DNA from: Micromonospora sp. WMMD980
Lineage (GTDB): Bacteria; Actinomycetota; Actinomycetes; Mycobacteriales; Micromonosporaceae
Assembly (NCBI RefSeq): GCF_029626035.1
Contig: NZ_JARUBE010000003.1
Coordinates: forward strand, 3,844,001 to 3,908,000
Direction: 5' to 3'
Length of the DNA stretch: 64,000 bases
This document shows positions 1-6,702 of this stretch, one piece after another (position 1 is the first letter of the stretch; each line of letters begins with the position of its first letter). The notes beneath the pieces were generated by a model. That model did not search any database, was not told the origin of the DNA, and saw nothing but the letters and a program-made list of their open reading frames with translations. The position numbers and the translations under genes were made by a program.

Positions 1-1554
1 GAGGCCGCCGAGCAGGCCGGGCACCTGGTCGGCGCGGGCGAGCAGCGCCCCGGCGCCGTCCTTGCGACGCAGGCCGAGCGCGAGCGCCTCCTCGCGGGCC
101 TTCCAGGTGGCGGCGTCCTTCTCGGCGGCGCGTTCGCCGTCGGTGAGGCTGCGCACCGTGGCCTGGGCCTGCTCCTGCACGGCCACCGCCTCGGCGTGCC
201 GGGCGTCCAGGTCGGCGTTGTCCCGGTCCGCCTCGGTGGACTGCTCGGCGACCGCGTCCAGGTCGGCCTGCGCCCTCTCGGCCCGCCCCAGCGCGTCGGT
301 GTGCGCGACGGCGAGCCGTTCGATCTCCTCGCCGGCGCTCGTGGTGCGGGCCCGGGCGGAGTTGACCTGGCCGGTCAGCCGGGCCAGCCCCTCCCGCCGG
401 TCGGCGATGGCCTTGGCGGCGGCCACCAGTTCCCGTTCGGCGGCGGCGAGCTGCCGTTCCAGCTCCTGCCGGTGCTCGACCGCCTCGGCCAGCCGGATCT
501 GGTCGTCGGTGAGCGCGGCGCGCAGCTCCTCCTCCTGCTCGCGGACCCGCCGCGACTCGGCCTCCAGTTGCTCCGGGTCGCGGCCGGGGCGCTCGTCGTC
601 GCCGCTGGCGCTCAGGTGGCGCAGCCGTTCCCGGGCGAGCTGCTCGATGGAGCGGAACCGCTCCTGGAGCGCGGAGAGCCGGTACCAGGTGTCCTGGGCC
701 GCCGCCAGCAGCGGGGCGTCCTCGGCCAGGGCCGCCTCCAGTTCGCCGAGTCGGCCCTGCACCTCGCCGTGCTCACCCTCGATCTGCTCGCGCCGCTCGC
801 GCAGCGCGGTCTCGTCGGCGATCTCCCGGTCCAGCGTGGTGCGCAGCGTGTGCAGGTCGTCGGCGAGCAATCGGAGCCGGGCGTCGCGCAGGTTGGCCTG
901 GATGGCTGCGGCGCGCCGGGCCACCGCGGCCTGCCGGCCCAACGGCTTGAGCTGGCGGCGCAGCTCGGCGGTGAGGTCGGTCAGCCGGTTGAGGTTCACC
1001 TGCATCGCGTCCAGCTTCCGCAGCGCCTTCTCCTTGCGCTTGCGGTGCTTGAGGACGCCGGCCGCCTCCTCGATGAAGGACCGGCGGTCCTCCGGCTTGG
1101 CGTGCAGCATGCCGTCGAGCCGGCCCTGCCCGACGATGATGTGCATCTCGCGGCCGATGCCGGAGTCGGAGAGCAGCTCCTGGATGTCGAGCAGGCGGCA
1201 GGAGTCGCCGTTGATCTCGTACTCGCTCTCGCCGGAGCGGAACATCCGGCGGGTGATGGAGACCTCGGTGTACTCGATCGGCAGCGCGCCGTCGGTGTTG
1301 TCGATGGTGAGGGTGACCTCGGCCCGGCCCAGCGGCGCCCGGCCGGCGGTGCCGGCGAAGATGACGTCCTCCATCTTGCCGCCGCGCAGCGCCTTGGCGC
1401 CCTGCTCGCCGAGCACCCAGGCGATGGCGTCGACGACGTTGGACTTGCCGGAGCCGTTCGGGCCCACCACGCAGGTGATCCCGGGCTCCAGCTTCAACGT
1501 CGTGGCGGAGGCGAAGGACTTGAAGCCCTTCACCGTCAGGCTCTTGAGATGCAC
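1..1554 (-). CDS. smc: Chromosome segregation ATPase SMC (N-terminal 518 residues, cut by window edge)
   Basis: SMC is the ATPase core of condensin and organises the chromosome. The visible part starts with the ABC-type head: residues 1-40 hold the KGFKSF motif and a Walker A (GPNGSGKS, about residues 31-38). The N-terminal head continues through a GQGRLD-containing segment to about residue 165. A long Arg/Glu/Ala-rich coiled coil then runs to the window edge, so the hinge, C-terminal head and Walker B lie outside. The GTG start at 1554 gives VHLKSLTVKGFKSF, the usual actinobacterial N-terminus. The usual acylphosphatase gene is not seen between it and mutM. Family identity is certain. Confidence 0.97.
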   Translation of the reverse strand, partial: MHLKSLTVKGFKSFASATTLKLEPGITCVVGPNGSGKSNVVDAIAWVLGEQGAKALRGGKMEDVIFAGTAGRAPLGRAEVTLTIDNTDGALPIEYTEVSITRRMFRSGESEYEINGDSCRLLDIQELLSDSGIGREMHIIVGQGRLDGMLHAKPEDRRSFIEEAAGVLKHRKRKEKALRKLDAMQVNLNRLTDLTAELRRQLKPLGRQAAVARRAAAIQANLRDARLRLLADDLHTLRTTLDREIADETALRERREQIEGEHGEVQGRLGELEAALAEDAPLLAAAQDTWYRLSALQERFRSIEQLARERLRHLSASGDDERPGRDPEQLEAESRRVREQEEELRAALTDDQIRLAEAVEHRQELERQLAAAERELVAAAKAIADRREGLARLTGQVNSARARTTSAGEEIERLAVAHTDALGRAERAQADLDAVAEQSTEADRDNADLDARHAEAVAVQEQAQATVRSLTDGERAAEKDAATWKAREEALALGLRRKDGAGALLARADQVPGLLGGL

Positions 1555-1865
1555 CTTCTCGATCCTCGTCCGGTGGTCGCCGTACCGTCGCCGGCTGCGC
1601 GGACCTGGTGAACCCGCAGACTAACCCGCGCCCGGGGCCGCACCGGCACGCGACCCACCCGGGTGGGGGGCGTCCGCGCGGCGCACCCGTCGTCGCGGTC
1701 GGGCGAACCCCACAAGATCACAATTTTCGGACGCAATTAGCTGAAGCCGCCGCAAGATCGAGAATTGCGAACAACGGCGAAAGGGTACGCACATGGCTGC
1801 GCGCCGGCACAAAGTGTCGGCGCGCTTTTCGGTGTGGTGCGATTCAGTTTTCCGACAACCGGAAC
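1555..1865. other. Gene-free stretch with an AT-rich island
   Basis: No convincing protein gene lies here. Both neighbours are leftward genes. At 1712-1790 the DNA is much richer in A/T than its surroundings and holds an inverted repeat, CGCAATT (1732-1738) and AATTGCG (1763-1769). A terminator-like hairpin at 1799-1829 follows. A 50-codon rightward frame starts at ATG 1793 after AAAGGG, but it runs through the hairpin and into the antisense of the next gene, so I do not call it. Confidence 0.5.
1799..1829 (+). terminator. Rho-independent-like terminator with T tract, rightward
   Basis: Arms GCGCGCCGGCAC (1799-1810) and GTGTCGGCGCGC (1814-1825) pair over 12 bp with one G-T, around an AAA loop. 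TTTT follows at 1826-1829 on the plus strand. No annotated rightward gene ends here. It either ends a small untranslated RNA from the AT-rich island or serves the leftward gene that stops at 1866 as a plain hairpin. Confidence 0.6.
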
Positions 1866-2060
1866 TCAGGTCAGCGCGGGCTCGGCGAGACGGAGGAGGT
1901 CGTCGGCCTCCGCCGCTGCCGCCGCGAGCCGATCGTTGTCGGCACGCAGACGCGTGATCTCGAACTCCAGTGCCTGAACCCTGGCACGCAGTCGGGTGAC
2001 CTCGTCGAGCAGCCGTCGGTCGGACGCTGCACCTACGTGGCCGTAGAGGGCCTTCGCCAT
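1866..2060 (-). CDS. Small conserved actinobacterial coiled-coil protein (64 aa)
   Basis: The protein begins MAKALYGHVG and ends in AEPALT. In between is a heptad-like stretch rich in Leu, Arg and Glu (about residues 16-55), so it is probably a short coiled coil. I recognise the MAKAL-GHVG opening from small uncharacterised proteins of Streptomyces and Micromonospora, but no function is known to me. ATG 2060 was chosen over the longer in-frame start at 2150 because GAGGAG sits 6 bases before it and homologs begin at this Met. A good promoter lies about 120 bases upstream. Confidence 0.8.
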   Translation of the reverse strand: MAKALYGHVGAASDRRLLDEVTRLRARVQALEFEITRLRADNDRLAAAAAEADDLLRLAEPALT

Positions 2061-2176
2061 GCTGAACTCCTCGATATGCGCTGCCGGAAAGGCCGGCCAA
2101 CGCGCGCCCATGATGTTCGCGGCTGCCATTACCCCGGGTGTATCGGGCATGGCTGGGCGCGACTGGCGACACCTAT

Positions 2177-2205
2177 ATATTGAACCGAACCCCCTCCTTC
2201 GTCAA
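2177..2205 (-). promoter_or_regulatory. Promoter for the 64-aa coiled-coil gene
   Basis: On the minus strand TTGACG (2205-2200) is followed after 17 bases by CAATAT (2182-2177) inside a TATATA-rich stretch that stands out in this GC-rich DNA. The -35 box lies within the palindrome CGTCAAGTTGACG, so a repressor or activator may act here. The predicted 5' leader is about 110 bases. Confidence 0.5.
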
Positions 2206-2370
2206 GTTGACGCAGGCCGTAGATCATCTCCACGTCGGCCGGGCCACTCGCCGGGGGCTGCCACAAGGGCGCGGACACGCTCTGTCCGGACGCCTTTACT
2301 GTACGCCCTGAAGAATGTGTGAACGCCTCATCCTTCCCGCCCGCTTCGCCTTAACTCTTTCTTAGCCACG

Positions 2371-2400
2371 TTGCCGCTGCTCGGGCCGCGCCCGTAGCGT
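2371..2400 (+). promoter_or_regulatory. Likely promoter of the CAP-domain gene
   Basis: TTGCCG (2371-2376) and TAGCGT (2395-2400) are separated by 18 bases, a housekeeping-type arrangement. The gene start is at 2438, so the leader is about 30 bases. Confidence 0.4.
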
Positions 2401-2437
2401 CACCCCGGCCCGCAACCGACCCGTGGAGGGGACAGGC

Positions 2438-3760
2438 GTGTACCGCTGGACCGACCCGATCGACCCGGACGACGCCTCCCGGCGCCCGGAGCCGCCGACC
2501 GACCAGGGTCCGGCGTGGCTCACCGACCGGCCCCAGCCGCAGTCGTCGTACCTCTTCGGGGACCAGCCGGCACAGCCGCCCACCGGTAACCTGCCGCCCA
2601 CCCTCGACGCCGGCCGCTACGGCGACGTCGACGGGCCCGGACACGGCCCGACCGGTTACGACACCGACCCCACCACGACGCACCCGGGCTACGGCCACCC
2701 CGCGCAGGCCGGCTACGGCCACGAGGGCACGTCGGCCGGCTACCCCGATGCCGGGCCGGGCTACCCCGATGCCGGGCCGGGCTACGCCGATGCCGGGCCG
2801 GGCTACGGCCACGGCGTCGCCGCGCCTGGATACGGCCACGACGCGCCGTTCGAGCCGGCCGGCGCCTACCCGGCGGACCGGGACCGGTGGAACGGCGAGG
2901 AGCTGCCGGACCGGGCCCGCTGGAACGGCGAGGAGCAGCCGGCCGGCGCCTGGGCGCAGCCCACGGCCGCCTGGCAGCCGGTGACCGACACCCCGCCCGA
3001 CGACAGCCGGCACCGCCCGAAGCGGAGGTTCTCCCGCCCGCTGGTGATCGGTGGCGCGGCCGCCGCCGCGACGCTCGTGGTGAGCCTGGGCGTCGGCGCC
3101 CTGCTGCTGCCGGGTGGCGACCGCCCGGCCGAGCGGACCGCCGCCGACGCGCCGGCGGTCGTCGACCCGGACGGAACGGAGCAGACCGAGAGCGGCCCGC
3201 CAGCCGACGCGCTAGTCCCCGGCTCCGCCAGCCCGTCGGCCTCGCCGACCACCGTGAAGCCCAGCCCGACGAAGAAGGTCACGCCCCGGCCCAGCCGGAC
3301 CAAGGCCCCGTCGCGCCAACTGGAGCGCAGCAGCGCGCCGAGCAACACCGGCGCCCGGACCACCTCCTCCGGAAACCTCAGCGCCGAGCTCCAGCAGGTC
3401 GTCGACCTGGTGAACCAGGAACGGGCCAAGGCCGGCTGCAAGGCGCTGACCGTCAACTCCAAGCTGACGCTCGCCGCCCAGCGGCACAGCCAGGACCAGG
3501 CCGACCACAAGAAGATGTCGCACGACGGCAGCGACGGCAGCAACGTCGGCCAGCGGCTCGACCGCGCCGGCTACGCCTGGCGGGCGTACGGCGAAAACGT
3601 CGCCTGGAACCAGCAGAGCCCGGCCGCCGTGATGGACGCCTGGATGAACTCCGAGGGACACCGGGCGAACATCCTGAACTGCTCGTTCACCCAGATCGGA
3701 GTGGGCGTGGCGCGCAGCAACGGGCCGTACTGGACGCAGGACTTCGGCACCCCGCGCTGA
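2438..3760 (+). CDS. Membrane-anchored CAP (SCP/PR-1-like) domain protein
   Basis: Residues 1-195 are a Pro/Gly/Tyr/Asp-rich, probably disordered cytoplasmic region. They include three tandem GYPDAGP-type units (about 101-122) encoded by a 21-bp DNA repeat. A hydrophobic segment at about 200-225 follows a basic patch (KRRFSR), giving an N-in, C-out topology. A Ser/Thr/Pro-rich spacer leads to the CAP domain at about 318-440, with HSQDQAD, GENVAW and GHRANILN motifs. CAP proteins are usually extracellular; the substrate is unknown. GTG 2438 is preferred to GTG 2423 because the GGAGGGG ribosome site lies between the two. Confidence 0.88.
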   Translation: MYRWTDPIDPDDASRRPEPPTDQGPAWLTDRPQPQSSYLFGDQPAQPPTGNLPPTLDAGRYGDVDGPGHGPTGYDTDPTTTHPGYGHPAQAGYGHEGTSAGYPDAGPGYPDAGPGYADAGPGYGHGVAAPGYGHDAPFEPAGAYPADRDRWNGEELPDRARWNGEEQPAGAWAQPTAAWQPVTDTPPDDSRHRPKRRFSRPLVIGGAAAAATLVVSLGVGALLLPGGDRPAERTAADAPAVVDPDGTEQTESGPPADALVPGSASPSASPTTVKPSPTKKVTPRPSRTKAPSRQLERSSAPSNTGARTTSSGNLSAELQQVVDLVNQERAKAGCKALTVNSKLTLAAQRHSQDQADHKKMSHDGSDGSNVGQRLDRAGYAWRAYGENVAWNQQSPAAVMDAWMNSEGHRANILNCSFTQIGVGVARSNGPYWTQDFGTPR

Positions 3761-3838
3761 ACCGCGCGTCGTGACCGGGTCGGCGCTCGTTGACCGGTCG
3801 GGGGCGGCGTCGGGCCGCCCGCGTCCGGGGAGCTGTCG

Positions 3839-4711
3839 ATGCGGATCCGGCCGGCCTGTGCCGTGCCGCGCTCCCGGCCGGCCCGCGTCCGCCGACGAGG
3901 GCCGTGCCGGGGCGTGGCACTGGCGCTGACCGCGCTACTACTCACGCCGCTCCCGGCGTGCCGGGAGCAGGTCACCGTCCCGCCCGGCGCGCCGACCTCC
4001 TGGCCGGCCGCGTCGGCCCGCCGCTGGACCTGGCAGTGGCAACTCTCCGGCCCGGTGGACGTCTCCGTGGACGCGGACGTCTTCCTCCTCGACCCGGTCC
4101 GGACCACCTCCGCCGAGACCTCCGCGTTGCGCGCCCGCAACCGCCGGCTGGTCTGCCAGGTCCGGGTCGGCACGTACGCGGCCGGCGACCCGGACGCCAC
4201 CCGCTTTCCCGTCGCGGTGCGCGGCGCGGCGGTGCCGGGCCGGCCGGGGAGCCGGTTCCTGGACGTTCGGAGCTGGAACGCGCTGGCGCCGGTGCTGGCC
4301 GACCGGTTCCGGCTCTGCCGGGGCAAGGGCTTCGGCGCGGTCGCGCTGGCCGACGCGGACGGCTACCGGCACCGCTCGGGCTTCCCGCTGGGCTTCGACG
4401 AGCAGTTGCTGTTCAACCGCCGGCTGGCCGGGCTGGCCCGGCGGCTCGACCTCTCCCCCGGCCTGGTGGACGACGTGGCGCAGGTGGCGGCGCTGGCTCC
4501 CGACTTCGACTTCGCGGTCAACCAGGAGTGCGTACGCCGGCGCGAGTGCGCGAAGCTGCTGCCCTTCGCCGACGCCCACAAGCCGGTCTTCCACGTGGAG
4601 TACGCGGGCGACCCGGCCGCGTCCTGCGTCACCGCGACCGGCTACGGCTTCGCCTCGATCCGCAAGGACCGGAAGCTGGACGCCTGGCGGGAGCCCTGCC
4701 CGCTGCCGTGA
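3839..4711 (+). CDS. Lipoprotein, GH114-like endo-alpha-1,4-polygalactosaminidase family
   Basis: An Arg-rich N-terminus and a hydrophobic stretch lead to a lipobox LPAC at about residues 38-41, so the mature protein should be a surface lipoprotein. The remaining roughly 250 residues match the TIM-barrel family named for Pseudomonas endo-alpha-1,4-polygalactosaminidase. Visible blocks are TWQWQLSG, DVFLLD, the GKGFGAVALADADGY stretch, NQECVRR and PVFHVEY near the end. Activity on galactosaminogalactan-type polymers is inferred from the family only. ATG 3839 has GGGGAG about 6 bases upstream. A hairpin at 4714-4750 closes the gene. Confidence 0.78.
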   Translation: MRIRPACAVPRSRPARVRRRGPCRGVALALTALLLTPLPACREQVTVPPGAPTSWPAASARRWTWQWQLSGPVDVSVDADVFLLDPVRTTSAETSALRARNRRLVCQVRVGTYAAGDPDATRFPVAVRGAAVPGRPGSRFLDVRSWNALAPVLADRFRLCRGKGFGAVALADADGYRHRSGFPLGFDEQLLFNRRLAGLARRLDLSPGLVDDVAQVAALAPDFDFAVNQECVRRRECAKLLPFADAHKPVFHVEYAGDPAASCVTATGYGFASIRKDRKLDAWREPCPLP

Positions 4712-4713
4712 CC

Positions 4714-4750
4714 CGACGCCGCCCCACCGGTGAGCGGCGGGGCGGCGTCG
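4714..4750. terminator. Bidirectional terminator hairpin between convergent genes
   Basis: Perfect 12-bp arms CGACGCCGCCCC (4714-4725) and GGGGCGGCGTCG (4739-4750) flank a 13-base loop. It lies between the stop of the GH114 gene and the stop of the leftward MFS gene. There is no T tract, which is common in high-GC actinobacteria. Confidence 0.65.
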
Positions 4751-4758
4751 TCGTGCGG

Positions 4759-6265
4759 TCAGCCGGTGGTCGCGCCGGTGGTCGGGGTCGAGGTGCCGTC
4801 GCGCTGCGCCGGCACCTCCGCCTGCTCGGCGCTGAGCGGGGTGGCCAGGTCCTCCAGGGACTTCCCCTCGGCCTTGACGCCGAGCGCCAGCTCCACCAGA
4901 CCGCCAATGATCATGATCGAGGCACCGATCGCGAACGCCAGCACGGTGTCGCCGACCTGGCCGCTGCCGACCAGCTTGGCGAAGATCAGCGGCCCGGTGA
5001 TGCCACCCGCCGCGGTGCCGATCGCGTAGAAGAACGCGATGGCCATGGCCCGGGTCTCCATCGGGAAGATCTCACTGACCGTCAGGTACGCCGCGCTGGC
5101 GCCGGCCGAGGCGAAGAAGAGGACCACGCACCAGCACGCGGTCATGGTCACCGCGCTGAGCACGCCGGCGTGGAACAGCCAGGCGGTGCCGAGCAGCAGC
5201 ACCCCCGAGCCGATGTACGAGCCGGCGATCATCGGCACCCGGCCGACCGTGTCGAAGAGCCGGCCCAGCAGCAACGGGCCGAACAGGTTGCCGACCGCGA
5301 TGACCGCGAAGAAGTAGCCGCTGTTGCCGGGCGGGACGTCGAAGAAGGTCTGCAGGATCTGGGCGAAGCCGAAGGTGATCGCGTTGTAGAGGAACGCCTG
5401 GCCGATGAAGAGCGAGAAGCCCAGCGTCGCGCGCTTCGGATAGCGGCGGAACAGCGTCTTGGCGATCTCCAGGAAGTTCGTGCTCCTGCGCTGCCGGATC
5501 TCGATGTAGCTGTCGGCGTCGGTGAGCTCGCTGCCGGTCTCCCGTTCGACCTCGGTCTCCACCGAGTCGACGAGGTGGTTCGCCTCGTCCGCCCGCCCGC
5601 CCGTGGATGAACAGCCAGCGTGGGCTCTCCGGCACGTGCCGCCGGACCAGCAGGATCACCACGCCGAGCACCGCGCCCAGACCGAACGCCACCCGCCAGC
5701 CGAGGTTTGTCGGCAGGCCGTTGAGCAGCGGTACGGTCAGCAGCGCGCCGATCGCCGCGCCGAGCCAGAACGTGCCGTTGATGATGATGTCGATCCGGCC
5801 CCGGTGGCGGGCCGGGATCAGCTCGTCGATGGCCGAGTTGATGGCCGCGTACTCACCGCCGATGCCCATGCCGGCGAGGAACCGGAACAGGAAGAACCAC
5901 CAGGTGTCGAACGAGAGCGCGGTCAGCGCGGTGGCGACCAGGTAGAGGCCGAGGGTCAGCAGGAACAGCTTCTTGCGGCCGAATCTGTCGGTGAGCCACC
6001 CGAAGAAGAGCGCCCCGGTGCAGGCACCGGCCACGTAGAGCGCGGCGGCCAGGCCGGTGACCTGGCTCTGGGTGATGTCCAGGCCGCTGCCCGGCTCGGC
6101 CAGCTTGCCGGACAGGTTACCGACGATGGTCACCTCGCGGCCGTCGAGGATCCACACCGTGCCCAGACCGATCACGATCATCCAGTGCCAACGGGACCAC
6201 GGCAGCCGGTCCAGGCGGGCCGGGACGTTGGTCCGTACGGTGCCGGTCTGCACGTCGGCGCTCAT
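4759..6265 (-). pseudogene. MFS transporter (12-TM) with frameshift at a GCCC repeat
   Basis: The N-terminal part (from ATG 6265) reads about 220 residues of a major facilitator, with the loop motif [11 protein letters not shown] and [13 protein letters not shown]. It then leaves frame. The rest, from about [13 protein letters not shown] to the stop at 4759, continues in another frame with [16 protein letters not shown] and [10 protein letters not shown]. The break falls at 5589-5603, where GCCC is present three times in tandem. Removing one 4-bp unit restores an unbroken protein of 500 residues, the normal length for this family. It could be a decayed gene, a sequencing error or a slippage switch. 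The substrate is unknown. Confidence 0.85.
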
Positions 6266-6389
6266 GACGCGCTCCGGGAGGTCGGGAGAACCGGCGCACG
6301 ACGGCGTGTCACCGACGAGAACTGTTCGTCCATGGCGGCCCCAGATGCCCCGCCGCCAGGCGCGTTAATCCTGGCCTCTGCCCGCGCTC

Positions 6390-6466
6390 GGCCACCCCTC
6401 GGCCACCCCTCGGCCACCCCTCGGCCACCCCTCGGCCACCCCTCGGCCACCCCTCGGCCACCCCTC
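6390..6466. repeat. Seven tandem copies of an 11-bp unit (GGCCACCCCTC)
   Basis: The unit GGCCACCCCTC repeats seven times without a mismatch over 77 bp. It lies 125-201 bp upstream of the MFS start codon at 6265. Eleven bp is close to one helical turn, so each copy presents the same DNA face. Perfect copies imply recent expansion. Confidence 0.95.
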
Positions 6467-6566
6467 GGACGGCCGGCGGCCCGGCCGTTCCCGGTCCCGG
6501 TCCCGGCGAGCACACCGCCAGCAACTACTGCGCGTAACCCGAGCCTCGAGTAGATGCCTTTAGCTC

Positions 6567-6606
6567 GGTATGCCTGAGAGGCATAATCATGCCTCTCAGG
6601 CATACC
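6567..6606. terminator. Perfect palindrome, 18-bp arms, 4-base loop
   Basis: GGTATGCCTGAGAGGCAT and its exact reverse complement flank AATC. Each arm is itself a small inverted repeat (ATGCCT-GAG-AGGCAT). It lies about 96 bp after the MMPL stop codon (leftward gene) and 300 bp before the MFS start, so termination of the MMPL message is the simplest role. An operator role is possible. It shares GTATGCCT...AGGCATAC ends with the palindrome at 44593-44632. Confidence 0.6.
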
Positions 6607-6702
6607 GCTTGGGAGCGGATGTTTCCGCGGCGGCCACGACGGACCGGCCGAAAAGTCAAGACCGGGCCGGGCCGGGCCGGGCCGGGCCGAGGCCGAGCCG
6701 GG

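Larger units (their letters stand above)
2061..2437. other. Divergent intergenic region carrying two promoters
   Basis: This 377-base gap separates the leftward 64-aa gene from the rightward CAP gene. It contains a leftward promoter (2177-2205), a 13-bp palindrome CGTCAAGTTGACG (2200-2212) overlapping its -35 box, and a rightward promoter (2371-2400). I see no gene in it. Confidence 0.6.
6266..6702. other. Gene-free region with tandem array and large palindrome
   Basis: This stretch between two leftward transporter genes contains no gene I can support. It holds seven copies of an 11-bp unit (6390-6466), a perfect 18-bp-arm palindrome (6567-6606) and a GGGCC-rich tail (6661-6687). Apparent reading frames through it are products of the 11-bp periodicity. 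Confidence 0.7.

Noticed and set aside
62..1624. Long rightward frames opposite smc (up to 520 codons)
   Set aside because: Ser/Arg- and Gly/Pro/Leu-rich compositions typical of antisense frames in very GC-rich DNA; the minus strand carries a full SMC match.
4759..5562. Stand-alone 267-aa membrane protein
   Set aside because: It begins mid-transporter without a ribosome site and continues the family alignment of the upstream half; treated as part of the frameshifted MFS gene.
3790..5610. A 606-codon rightward frame across the GH114 and MFS genes
   Set aside because: It overlaps two recognisable genes on both strands and has a low-complexity Arg/Gly/Pro composition.
6390..6466. CRISPR array
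   Set aside because: Units of 11 bp follow each other without spacers and no cas gene is near.
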